Assembly (NCBI RefSeq): GCF_000234665.1
Contig: NC_018336.1
Coordinates: 909,069-973,068 of the forward strand
Direction of reading: 5' to 3'
Length of the DNA stretch: 64,000 nucleotides
Source: Leishmania mexicana MHOM/GT/2001/U1103
Taxonomy: Eukaryota > Euglenozoa > Kinetoplastea > Trypanosomatida > Trypanosomatidae
Part shown: piece after piece, positions 38,705-49,323 of the stretch
Numbering within the stretch: position 1 is the first letter of the stretch
Layout: each line of letters begins with the position of its first letter
Position numbers and translations under genes: made by a program
Notes under the pieces: model-generated
Told to the model about the DNA's origin: nothing
The model's database searches: none
The model's input: the letters and a program-made list of their open reading frames with translations, nothing else

Positions 38705-41700
38705 GCGGCCGCTCCTTTTTTATTTTTTTTTCACCATCTTTCTTACATCTCCCACGTAATCTAATGCGCGAGCGCGTGCTGTCCACCGTTGAGAGCGTGC
38801 TGATGTCGGCACAGAGCATGCGCTGCCTTGCACGATGATGTTGCGCAGCATGGGCCTTGGTCATTGCTCCTCACGGCGAGCGGCGCTGTACCAAAGGACG
38901 GTCGTTTCTTCTCTCCCAACTGCGTTTCCAGCTCCCTCCCCCCTCGTTGCTCTCTTCTTGTCTGCTGGCGTCTTTGTCGCAGCCACCGATGACCTTCGCA
39001 GGCGCCGTGGTGTTGGTGACTGCTGCTGCTGCAAACAAACACCGGGAAAAAAAAGACGAAGCCCATCGACGTTCTACTCGGAACGCCTCCCTCAATCCGA
39101 TGTTTGCATTCTCGGACGGGCGGAAGTTGCCCTTCATCATATTTTGGTCCTTTTCTTTTTTTGCTTCTCTGAAGTCTCGCTTTCTCTCTTTCTCTTGCGC
39201 TTTATCTGTTTCCCTGTCTGGAGACGCCTGTACACGTGCACGCACCGCGCCTTGCTGCTTCTCTGTTCTTCCGTATTTTCTCTTGCTGTTGGATTGGATA
39301 CATGGGGCACACCTCTTTTTCGTCGCTCTTCCGAATGCCCACACTCCCTCTCTCTTTCCGTAGCAGACGAGGTGCTGTAGCCGGAGCGGGGGGAAGGCGG
39401 GGAGGGGGAGGACTGATGCTGCGGCCTCTACTGCGAATTCATTCGCCGCATGCGTGCCTGTCTCCTCGGGAGAGAGTGTCCTTTGTACCTCTCACTCGTC
39501 TTGCTCTTCGTGTGTTGCTCCTTCGCCATGCGCTGCTTGTGCACGACTCCTGCTCTCCCTGCGTGGCTGCCTTCGTCTTTTCCGCTGCATGTTTTTGTTT
39601 TCTCGCCTCTTTGAGGGTGTGGCGTGACCGCCATCACGCTTCTTTGTGTGTGTGTGTGCAGTAGGTGACTCGCTCTGCGTAGTTGCGGCGGGGAGGCATC
39701 GGGCAGGCGTGCCGAGCTCCATCAGCATTCGAGCCAGTGAGCAGGGTCCAGTCAGGAAGCAAGCCAACGCCGCGCACCAGCACGCAGCCAGCTCTCTTGT
39801 TGTTGTCTTGCGATGGCCCATCCGCCGCCTCCGAGGGTACGCCGTTCTTTTTTTGCGGCAGCTGTGCTTTGCGTCTTCTCCTCGTCCGCGTTCTTTTTTC
39901 CCCGCCCTCGCTGCCTCACTCAACGACGACACGCCACCCACCCACCTGCCCCGTACGCACAGGCACAGGCTAAAGAGTGCAAAACGAAAATAAAAAAAGA
40001 GAGCGGATGGAGGATTCAAAACAGCAGCGACTGCCGCAACCCGTTATGCCACGGACGACACGCGGCGACGTCGTCAGTGCGGCACTGAGCTTTTTCACCC
40101 CCTTTCCCCCTGTAAATGATCGACCTGTTTAGTAGTACATCATCCGCTGTTTTCCCTTTTTCGATGTTCGCGCGCCCTCTCTCTATTACACCACTCTTCT
40201 GCTCTCTCCTGGGCGAGACATCTTCATGCTTGCCCGTGCGCTTTTTTTTCCGCGCTCGCTGTTCGCGTCTCTCTCTCTCTCGATCCGCTTCACGAAAGCA
40301 GATCGATGAGATGACCCCCCCCTCTTTGGAAAACACAAGAACATTGGCGATGAACGTGAGCTCAAAATGGTGGTGGAGATGGTGTGAATACAGGCTCCAA
40401 CGTACCGCAGGCTCGCTCGCGCGTCCTCCTAATGGATTTCGTGCACAGACTAGGAAGTTGCGCTTCTGTGCTTACGCCCCCTTTTTTCGTCCTCTGTCCG
40501 TTCTGAAGGGCGGGGCTGGAGTCCAGGGGGTACCACCTCCTCCTCGACTCTGAGTCGGCTCCAAAGGCGTGTGTAGGGCAGACGCCTCTTCACAGCGCCA
40601 CTTTTGGGTGCGCCGTTCTTGATGTGCCAAAATGCCTTCTGCCGACCTGCCCCCCTCTCTCTCTCCTGTGTGTCTTCCTCTCTCTATCCTGCTCTCGGTA
40701 TGCATCGGCAGATTTACGGTAGTGTTCTCCCTCGCTGCATCGGACGTCGTGCGGACGTATCTTCACAGACACAGACGCACTCGCCTCTGTGTGCGTACGG
40801 GAACACGCGCGTGTGTGTGGCAGAAGATATCACGAAGACTCTTCACAGCTTCAGCACTCAAAGCGCGGACTGGCACCTGCACTCAAACACCCCCTTACGA
40901 CTATTCTTTTCAAGGAAGGTGCGCGCACGGGGCTAACACACAGACACACACACCCACACAGACAGACGGAGAGACGGAGAAAAGCTACGCACATCTGCCG
41001 TGTGTGATCGGTTTGCGTTGGCGGTGTGCGCGGCTGTGCGTGTCTAGCACTGAACCACCTGGGGACTGCCTCTCTTGGGTTATTACAACGAGAGCTCGTT
41101 GGCAGCTGCCTCGCCCTTTATTGCATCTTCCCATTTTTGTTCCTGGGATGCGCTGGTAGCGGCTTTAGACCAGAGGTGCTCACGTGACTGTACTTCTTCT
41201 CCGCCATCGCAGCAGCTGGCCAAAAAAAGGGAAAACAAAGCCGAGGAGGCTGCTGTAAGTGGACGTGTTCGAGGGAGGGAGAGATCCGCTCTGTGCTTCA
41301 GGGCCGTACCTCCATCCCCCCAACGCCATCGGAGGAGTGCCTGGCGGACCCCCCTCCCCCTTACCGCCTTTTCCTGCTTTTCGCTCTGCCTTTGTTTTGC
41401 TGCTTCGGTGACTGCAGTATCGCTGCCGCTGCCGCCACTCCTTTTTATTTGTTCTCCTTTTTCCTTGCCTGTGCGGGTACGCCAGCGTCCGCGTGCACTC
41501 TTGGTCTCCACCCTGATTCCTGTTTGTCTCTCATAGTTACCTTCCCCCGTCCTCCCCGTCCTCCCTCACTTCACACTCCACGAGTGAGTGCTTGGCATCT
41601 TCGTCTGCTGTTGTGTAGTGTACGGCTGTCTGCAGCTCGCTACCCGCGCTCTGGTCACGGATAGCCGTTGGTACGTTGTGTCGCCATCCTCTTTCTTGCG

Positions 41701-41814
41701 CCGCCGGTGCCATCACGCGTGCTTGCACTTTTTCGTTCATCTATACGAGCCGCCGCCTTCTTCTCGTTCGCACGGTCTCACCGCCATTTTTCCTCCCTTA
41801 CCTGCGCTCTGACG
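38705..41814 (+). other. Long noncoding spacer (3.1 kb)
   Basis: The longest stretch without a called gene. It is UTR-like, with many C/T tracts, an A-rich patch at 39987-40005 and short CA/GT blocks. Open frames up to about 180 codons occur on both strands but have Ser/Leu/Phe/Arg-biased or repeat-derived translations. A C/T tract with AG at 41748-41749 is a candidate acceptor for the next gene. A small or RNA gene could be missed here. Confidence 0.5.
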
Positions 41815-43449
41815 ATGGGCCAGGACCATAGCCGCGCAAAAGGCGGTCAGCCTGGGCAGGCTGCAGCAGGTGGCGCAGACTGCAGTCTGTCTCCCGGCAC
41901 CGCCTCGGCTGCGCCTTTGGCGGCCTCTGTCTCACTTGCTGGCGTCGAGGGCTTCCAGGTGGTGCGACTGCTGCCGTACAGTCCTGCTCACAAGGCTGGT
42001 CTCATCCCCTTCTTTGACATTATCACTGCTCTTGACAAGATTCTTCTCGACTCAGAGGGGATGCCGGCGCTGTCGTTCTTTAAGAGCTACGTGGCGAACC
42101 ACCGCGACCAGTCCATCTGCTTCACTACTTTCAATCTGTACAGCCGTACGTATCGCGACGTCTACTGTGTCCCATCGGACGAATGGGGCGGTGGTGGCCT
42201 GCTCGGGTGCAGCATCGAATGGACACGCGCGGACGCCTGCCCAGAGCGTTGCATGCACATTGTCGACGTGCTGGAGGGCAGCCCTGCCGCGTGCTCCACA
42301 GAGCTGCAGGCAAATCGGGATTACATTATCGGCATGCAGACTGTCCAGGAGACGCTCATCACACTCATAAAGAGTCAGAAGGATTTCTACAGCCGACTGG
42401 AGGGATGGCACGAGGAGCAGCGCTGGGCGCTGGAGCGGAAGCATCTCTTCCCAAATGAGAGGGTGGAGGTGCCGCATGTGCTGCTCTTCCTCGTGTACAA
42501 TAGTGAGAGCAACACTGTTGAGGAGGTGGAGGTGGAAATGGGTACAAACCCAGATGCAGCGGTAGGCATCAGCGTCGCCACGGGCCTACTGCACATCATC
42601 CCCTCAGTCGCCACCTCCGCCCGCCCTGCCGCCGGGACTTCGCTGCCAGTCATGAGCAAATTCGCCTCTGTCGGGCACAGCGTTGTGATGCGGACCAGAG
42701 CGCAACAGCCGGAGCACCAGCCTCTGCAAGACGTTTCTCTCACCCCACCTGTGGGGGCCTCACCTCGACCGCAAGAGCAGGCTCAGGAGTCAACGGGCTC
42801 TTCGCAGCAGCCACCATGCTTGCCTTCGTCGCAGGAGGCGCATGCGTGCTACGCTGTCACTGGCTCGCCGGAAGTGCACATGATGAGTAACCCGCATGAG
42901 CCACCGATGAACTCCTATCCGCAACCGTGCCCGCCATGGCCGCCGCTGCAGCAGCAATCAACGGAGGCAGCCCTCTACCCAATGCCGCCGGTGGCCTCCT
43001 TCAACGTAGCCCCGCCGCCGCGTGATGGTGCGGCAGGGGGAACCGCCGCCGCTCCCGCACAAACGGGGCAGAAGCCGTTCAACCCTTTTGCGAACGAGGC
43101 GTCGCCGGACTTTGACGTGCTGGAGGGTGCACCGCTGGCACAGCAGGACGTGATGGCGGCCGAGGGCCACCTGGGGCAACATGCAACCACGATGGAGCAG
43201 TCGTACTCATCGTCGTACACGCCACTACTGTCCAAGCCCCCTCCGCTTTCAGCGAGTCCTCTCACCCAGATGAACGGCTCTCACAACCACGCCGCCTCTC
43301 CGCCATCGTATTCTGAGCCGCTGCCTCCACCACCACCACAGCAGCTGCACAGGACAACTATGCTCACGTTCTCCAGTCAACGCATGCCCCCTCCACTGCA
43401 CTTTCCGGTGTTCCCTGGTGCAGCCGCAGCGAGGAGAACTCCTGCGTAG
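41815..43449 (+). CDS. GRASP: GRASP-family Golgi reassembly stacking protein
   Basis: A 544-residue protein with the GRASP55/65 layout. Met-Gly at the N-terminus (MGQDHSRAKGG) fits N-myristoylation for membrane anchoring. Two tandem PDZ-like GRASP domains occupy about residues 40-245: the first with GVEGFQVVRLLPYSPAHKAG and FFDIITALDKILLDSEG, the second with GGGLLGCSIEWTRAD, MHIVDVLEGSPAA and YIIGMQTVQETL. The second domain ends VPHVLLFLVYNSESNTVEEV. The remaining ~300 residues form a Pro/Ser/Gln/Ala-rich tail with poly-Pro runs, like the regulatory SPR region of metazoan GRASPs. GRASPs tether Golgi cisternae and mark the Golgi in kinetoplastids. Upstream frame extends to a TTG at 41668; 41815 is the first in-frame ATG and gives the expected glycine at position 2. 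Confidence 0.92.
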   Translation: MGQDHSRAKGGQPGQAAAGGADCSLSPGTASAAPLAASVSLAGVEGFQVVRLLPYSPAHKAGLIPFFDIITALDKILLDSEGMPALSFFKSYVANHRDQSICFTTFNLYSRTYRDVYCVPSDEWGGGGLLGCSIEWTRADACPERCMHIVDVLEGSPAACSTELQANRDYIIGMQTVQETLITLIKSQKDFYSRLEGWHEEQRWALERKHLFPNERVEVPHVLLFLVYNSESNTVEEVEVEMGTNPDAAVGISVATGLLHIIPSVATSARPAAGTSLPVMSKFASVGHSVVMRTRAQQPEHQPLQDVSLTPPVGASPRPQEQAQESTGSSQQPPCLPSSQEAHACYAVTGSPEVHMMSNPHEPPMNSYPQPCPPWPPLQQQSTEAALYPMPPVASFNVAPPPRDGAAGGTAAAPAQTGQKPFNPFANEASPDFDVLEGAPLAQQDVMAAEGHLGQHATTMEQSYSSSYTPLLSKPPPLSASPLTQMNGSHNHAASPPSYSEPLPPPPPQQLHRTTMLTFSSQRMPPPLHFPVFPGAAAARRTPA

Positions 43450-45278
43450 CTGCTATTCATGCCACTAAGAACGTGTTGGTCCGTACGCCAGTTGTGTTTC
43501 CCCACCCGTCTCCGCACTTTCTGGCCCCTATGTACTTCTCCGCGTCTGCATCTCCGTCCGCGGGCTCATCGCGCTGATGATTGACAGTGGGATGCAGTAC
43601 TTTCTTGTGCTCGGCGAGTAGGCAAGAGAACGACGAGACAGAGCGAACAGCACTTGAGATGGCAGGAAAGAACGACACAAAACAATGCCACGTGCCCACA
43701 CACAGAGAGGGAAAGCCGAATCCAGAGAGAGCATGGCGGGGCGGCGAGCACACGTCTGCCGTTCACCGTGTCTTTCCTGTCCTCTCCTCTCCTCTCTCTG
43801 AATGTTGTTCCATGTGCGTTGGTGTAGACGTCCGTTTCGTTTATTATTAGGATTGTGATGGGGACTGCTGCGCGTTCGGTGGCATGTCCCATGCGCCGCG
43901 TTGATGTGTTGCACCTCTGTCTTTCCCGCGTGTTAATGGCTTGGATTTTTATTCTCATTCCCCCTCCCCCCGCACGCCTGTGTTGACGCGTGCGGACTAC
44001 CGGGTGGGGCGTGCCTTTGCTTCTCCTCTTCATTGCATGGCGTGTGCTGAAGGACACGGGATCGCCCCCCTGCAGTGGGGCGAAGTTGTGGTGCTGGTCT
44101 GCATGTATGTGTATGTATGTGTAGCGAGAGAGAGAGGTGTTGGGTGGTGAGAGGGGGGGGGAGTGTCCCAATGGCGAGGGTGTACTTGAGGACTCCACGA
44201 CGGCGCAGAGGTTGTTTGCGGCCTCTCGTGATGTCTGCCTCGTCGATAACATGCACACACGGCGATAAGCAGTACGAGATGTGAAAGTCAAGTGCCTTCG
44301 CGACGTGCTCATGAGGTACTGACCCCCCTCTCCCTTCGTTCTCTTCATGGGCGTATGTCTTCCGCCATTTGCGGCATGTCTTTTATCGGTATGTACGACC
44401 CCCTCCCCCTCCTCTTCCTCCTCCAATTGGCGAGCGCGTGCCGTTTCGCCTGTTTGCCGGGATCCCCTTGTTCGCGGTGGACATATGGACTTTGGACGGA
44501 AATCGGCACTGCTGGGAGGCACGCCATCACGGGACTCCCACACACGTACACCCACACAGAGCAGATAGCAGAACAGCAAGCACGCGTGGAGAGCATTGAA
44601 GGTAGGGGGTGGGAGCGGGGGAGCGGGGGTGAAGGGAGAGGCGGAGGGGGGCAGCATTTAGTGGACTGTTTTCTCTGTGCATCGTGCGTTTCGAATGCAA
44701 GCGAGGATTGTGTGCGCTCAGAGTTGCAGCCACGTACACACGCGCCGACCGAGGCGCCGGTTCTTGCGCCCTTGTAACAAATGGTATATCAAGTATGCGG
44801 CAGGAACTCGACACACACACACACACACACATACACGTCAGCATCGCCCTTTCGGAAAGGACCGACAAGAAAAAGAAACATAGGACACAGGCTCGGGCTC
44901 CTACGAAGGTGTGCATGCCCTTGCCTTGCCCATCGACACAGCGGGAGTGGTGGCAGACAACATGTGCTTTTTGCGGGCTTTTCCGCGCTCATTTCTATGT
45001 TGTCTTACTTCCGTCTCCCATGTTGTACTCTCTCCTTCTATTGTGTCGCTGTTGTCTTCGGGAAACGGGGGTGGGTGGATGGGCGGTACTTTCACGCGAC
45101 CCAAAACACACCTGTGCTTACACACCGACATGCGCACACGATGCGCCTGCATCGTGTGATGCCCCCCTCCCCTTCTTCCCCTTCCTCTTCCCGCATGTGG
45201 CACACGAGAAGAAGCGCAGCGAGCATACGTGGCTAACAGAGCACACAACAAGCGAACGAATCACAAGCGTCGACGTTG
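43450..45278 (+). other. Noncoding spacer
   Basis: UTR-type sequence between GRASP and the TRAP1-like gene, with a G9 run at 44153-44161 and (AC)n at 44811-44830. A 363-codon minus-strand frame (43566-44657) is present but its translation is low complexity, so it is rejected as a gene. Confidence 0.55.
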
Positions 45279-45314
45279 GTTTCGCTTCCCCTCTCATCTC
45301 CGCACCACCCACAG
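45279..45314 (+). promoter_or_regulatory. Candidate spliced-leader acceptor for the TRAP1-like gene
   Basis: A C/T-rich run (TTTCGCTTCCCCTCTCATCT core) followed by ACCCACAG ends at 45314, about 275 nt before the ATG. A T8 tract at 45568-45575 lies too close to the ATG to be the sole acceptor. Confidence 0.35.
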
Positions 45315-45589
45315 CCGCAAGAGAGCAGGTGAAGCGACAGGTATAGAGAAGCAACGATAACGCACAGAAAAAAGGCGCACGGCTTCCCGCTCTCGTCTGT
45401 GGTCTCCCCCACATATCTGCCCAGAAGGCAAAGCGGTGACGTGTGCAGTTGGAAGTTTACAGGTTGCGCGGTACCGATCAACCAATAAGCCCTCCCCCCA
45501 CCCACAGACACTCAGAGACACAGAGACCACACACACACACAGATAGACAAGTAACTGTTTCCCACTTTTTTTTGTGTTGTTGAAGGAGA

Positions 45590-47872
45590 ATGCGCCGTGC
45601 CGTGCAGAGGGTGACGGCGGCCTCCGCGATGGCCGCCGCGTCGGTGTCTGGCGTTGTGCTGTCCAAGTCGTCGAACGGCGTCTCTCCAGCGCGGAGTTGT
45701 GTCGCCGGTAGCTGCACCACTGTCACAGCTGCCGCTCTCACGTCGGCCTACCGCTTCTGTTCTACCGAAAAGCCCGCCACCGCCGCCGCCGCCACTGAGG
45801 CGGAGAAGCCGAAGGCAGACGCTTCGGAGGAGCTGGACGAGGACGTCATCGTGGAGCCTGCGCCGGAGAACATGAATGCCGGAGCGAACGGCGTGGACGG
45901 CAGCGCCACCGAGGAGTCGGCTGGGGCGAGCGCCACGGTCGAGAAGCCTGTCGGCGAGTCGGAGGAGATGGGTTTCAAGACGGAGACCCGCCAGCTGCTG
46001 GACATCGTCGCATGCAGCCTGTACAGCGACAAGGAGGTGTTCATCCGCGAGTTGGTATCCAACGCCAGCGACGCTCTGGAGAAGCGCCACCTGCTGGAGC
46101 TCAGCAACCCTGAGTACGCCCGCGAGCCGGATGACGAGGCCCCGCTGATTGCCCTCTCCTGCAACCAAAGCAAGAGTCGCTTCATCATCCGCGATACCGG
46201 TGTCGGCATGACCCGAGAGGAGCTGACAGCGAACCTGGGCACGATTGCGGGCTCCGGCTCGAAGGCGTTCGTGCACGAGCTCCAGAGCAGCGGCAAGTCG
46301 GCGGCCGAGAAGATTATCGGCCAGTTCGGTGTTGGCTTCTACGCATGCTTCATGGTGGCCAAGAACGTCAAGGTCTACAGTCGTAGTGCCAAGAAGGACT
46401 CGAAGGGCTACCTGTGGGAGTCGGAGGGCACCGGCACCTTCAAAGTGACGGAGTGCGAGGGGGTCGAGAAGGGTACCAAGATTGTGCTGGATGTGAAGGA
46501 CACGGAGCTATCCTTCTGCACCCCGCAGGTGGTGGAGCGGGTGCTGAAGAAGTACAGCAACTTTGTCTCCTACGAGATCACCCTCAACGGCGGCAAGGTA
46601 AACACTGTCGAGGCGCTCTGGATGAAGGACAAGAACGACGTCACCAACGAGGAGCACATCGACTTTTACAAGTTTATCTCCGGCTCCTACGACAGCCCCA
46701 TGTTCCGCCTTCACTACTCTATCGATGCCCCGATGAGCGTGCGGGCGTTGCTGTATGTGCCGCAGTCGCACACGGAGAAGTACGGCGGAGGTCGCATGGA
46801 GGCGGGTGTGAACTTGTACTCTCGCCGCGTACTGATCCAGTCCAAGGCGAAGGGGCTGCTGCCGGACTGGCTGCGCTTCATCAAGGGTGCCGTGGACAGC
46901 GAGTCGATCCCGCTAAATGTGTCGCGCGAGCACACGCAGGACGGCGGTATGATGCGCCGGCTGAGCACGATCCTGACGAAGCGGATTATTCGCTGGATCG
47001 AGGAAGAGAGCAAGCGTGACCGCAGCAAGTACGAGCGCTTCATTCAGGAGTATGGGCCCTTCCTGAAGGAGGGCGTGTGCACGGACCAGGTGCACAAGAT
47101 GGAGCTCGCGAAGCTCCTGCGCTTCCAGACGACGAAGTCCGACATCGACTACCCCTACGTCTCCCTGGACAACTACCGCGACCGCATGCAGCCGAATCAG
47201 TCCCATATTTACTACCTGAACTTGCCCAGCAAGGAGATGGCGCTGCAGTCGCCGTACTACGAGCAGTACAAGGAGCACGACCTTGAGGTGCTCATCTGCA
47301 CCGAGCCGATTGACGACTTTGTCATGCAGCACCTCGACACCTACGCGAAGCACAAGCTACAGAACATCGAGATGTTCGATGCCAACCTGGACGGCTACGT
47401 GCAGCACAAGAAGAAGCTCGAGGGGGACAAGAACGATGACGTGGCCGTGAAGAAGCAGCTGAATGATGTCCAGGTCAAGGCACTCTCCGACTTCATCTCG
47501 AAGCGCCTCGTCGGTCGCGTTGGCGTTGTCAAGTCGACGGACCGCTTGCGCGACAGCCCTGCCGTGCTTGCGGACCACGAGGCGGCACAGATGCGCAAGA
47601 TCTACCGTATGACGGGTCAGGCTGCTGGTCCGCCGCCGAAGTACAACCTTCACTTCAACCCTCAGCACCCTCTCATCCGCAAGCTGTACACGCTGGCGCA
47701 GTCGGAGGCGAACGAGGATGTGGAGACGGCTGGCCTGTTGACGGAGCAGATCTTTGACAACGCTATCATCGCCGCTGGACTTCTCGAGGACCCGCGCAGC
47801 ATCGTGACGCGCCTCAACACCATCATGTCGCGCATGGTCGAGAAGGTGCCGGAGCCGTCGGCGGACAAGTGA
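45590..47872 (+). CDS. TRAP1: Mitochondrial Hsp90 (TRAP1-like)
   Basis: An ATP-dependent Hsp90-family chaperone of 760 residues. The N-terminal ATPase domain starts near residue 122 (MGFKTETRQLLDIVACSLYS). It carries the ATP/Mg asparagine N158 in ELVSNASDALEK, D202 in IRDTGVGMTREEL, the lid GTIAGSGSKAF and IGQFGVGFYACFMVA. Middle-domain markers include LYVPQSH, VLIQSKAKGLLPDWLRF and the arginine loop IPLNVSREHTQDGGMMRRL. There is no charged linker and no C-terminal MEEVD, unlike cytosolic Hsp83/Hsp90; the protein ends VPEPSADK. The first ~20 residues (MRRAVQRVTAASAMAAASVS) look like a mitochondrial presequence. Residues ~60-118 form an acidic Ala/Glu-rich segment that makes the leader longer than usual. 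It probably folds or stabilises mitochondrial matrix proteins; this role is inferred from TRAP1. Confidence 0.95.
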   Translation: MRRAVQRVTAASAMAAASVSGVVLSKSSNGVSPARSCVAGSCTTVTAAALTSAYRFCSTEKPATAAAATEAEKPKADASEELDEDVIVEPAPENMNAGANGVDGSATEESAGASATVEKPVGESEEMGFKTETRQLLDIVACSLYSDKEVFIRELVSNASDALEKRHLLELSNPEYAREPDDEAPLIALSCNQSKSRFIIRDTGVGMTREELTANLGTIAGSGSKAFVHELQSSGKSAAEKIIGQFGVGFYACFMVAKNVKVYSRSAKKDSKGYLWESEGTGTFKVTECEGVEKGTKIVLDVKDTELSFCTPQVVERVLKKYSNFVSYEITLNGGKVNTVEALWMKDKNDVTNEEHIDFYKFISGSYDSPMFRLHYSIDAPMSVRALLYVPQSHTEKYGGGRMEAGVNLYSRRVLIQSKAKGLLPDWLRFIKGAVDSESIPLNVSREHTQDGGMMRRLSTILTKRIIRWIEEESKRDRSKYERFIQEYGPFLKEGVCTDQVHKMELAKLLRFQTTKSDIDYPYVSLDNYRDRMQPNQSHIYYLNLPSKEMALQSPYYEQYKEHDLEVLICTEPIDDFVMQHLDTYAKHKLQNIEMFDANLDGYVQHKKKLEGDKNDDVAVKKQLNDVQVKALSDFISKRLVGRVGVVKSTDRLRDSPAVLADHEAAQMRKIYRMTGQAAGPPPKYNLHFNPQHPLIRKLYTLAQSEANEDVETAGLLTEQIFDNAIIAAGLLEDPRSIVTRLNTIMSRMVEKVPEPSADK

Positions 47873-49323
47873 AGGGGGTCAGCCGAGTATGGCAATGAGC
47901 TCCTGTGCGCCTCAGTGAGTGTGCAAGCTGGCTTGCTTGTGCCATGTGACTGTTTCTTGTGTGCTTCCCCATCTTTATTGAGGGTTCGCCCCCCCCCCTT
48001 CCTCCCTTTCTCCTTCCGCCCTTCTCTGCGTGCGGGAGAGACCAGCTCTCTCGCACGGGTGGTGGTGGGGCGCACCACTTTCTACGCTGAGGGCCCCGCG
48101 ACAGCGTAATTTCTTCACAAGGCACTCGAAGTGAGCTAAAGAACAGCAGCGGCAAAAAAAAAACGTACGGAAAATAGCAGAGAGGATTCCATGCGGTGAG
48201 CACGGCAAACGAGCACACAGACTCTCAGAGAGCGGAAGGGCGACGGCGCTGTCAAGGAGCAGGAGGCGGTCAGGCGAGCAGGAGAGACGTGGGAGCCGGT
48301 AAGCAAGGAGGGCGCCGAAGTACGCACGACTCGTAGAGAGTTACGGGCTTGCATGAACTCGACGCGTGTACGACTCCTTTGCGAGCAAGACGATAACTTT
48401 ACAAGGGGGAAAGCAGACGTGCCAGCCTGACACGTGCCGCACAGACGCCCCGCTCCTTTTGACTTTCCACTCCTGTTTGCAGGACTCTCGCTCAGTCTGC
48501 TGCCGCGGTCTCCTCCCTGTTGTTTTCCCCTCTTCTTCTCGTTCTTCCTAACCTTTCCTGGTGGTGACGTTTTTGTTTTTACCCAAGACAGATACGCACA
48601 GTAGCCGGAATCGCATTGCGCGCGCCCCCTCTTATCCACGTCCACGTCTTGTCTCTCAGGCCCTGCCACGCCTATGAGGTGAGAAAACGTATCGGCGCAA
48701 GTGGGGGTCCCACGCACTCCTCCTCCCATCCCCTCTCTGCCCACGTGTACGTTGTGGCACACCTCCGCGAGCGGTGACGTGCGACGATGCTTTTAGTATT
48801 AAATAATTTCTTGTTGAGTCTTGTCAGATGAGCAAAGGAAAAGGAAAACGTGAGCCACGTTACGAAGGCACCTCCGGTCGTGATGTGCGACAAACAGCCA
48901 TGACGCACGCGTGTTGGCGCGTGCGGCGGACTTGTGGCTGCCGCCGACACAAGGGCAGAGAAGGAGTACACAGGGGCGTGGGGCCCATCGTGGCCGCCCC
49001 GCCGAGTGCACGTGACGTAGGTAACCGCCTTGTGCAAGCTTGTGCCGCTCGAAGAGCGGGATGAGTGGACCCCTTTATCGGGTCGCTCACTCTCTCGCCT
49101 TTTACTCCACACACATCATGCGGGCTTGTGTGAGGGCAACGCTGCGCCCTTTAACCCTCTTCCGTCCTCACCTTTATCTGTCGAGCTCATCATTCTTGCC
49201 TCCACCTCTCCGTGTTTACGTGTGCGCATGCCGCCCTCCGAGCACTGCCACAGCATACATATCCATCAACAGACTTCACTCATCTTCCCTCCTCGCACGA
49301 CGGTGCCACCTGGCGCACATAGC
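47873..49323 (+). other. Noncoding spacer
   Basis: UTR-type sequence between the TRAP1-like gene and the GTPase, with a C10 run at 47989-47998 and several C/T tracts (for example 49160-49185 and 49275-49295) that could serve as acceptors for the GTPase mRNA. No gene was recognised. Confidence 0.55.

Noticed and set aside
43566..44657. 363-codon - strand frame between GRASP and TRAP1-like genes
   Set aside because: Translation is rich in Arg/His/Pro/Ser with repeat-derived pieces. It has no domain and would break the one-strand layout.
49030..49323. N-terminal extension of the nucleostemin-like GTPase
   Set aside because: Starts with TTG and reads as UTR. The ATG at 49228 within it cannot be fully excluded.
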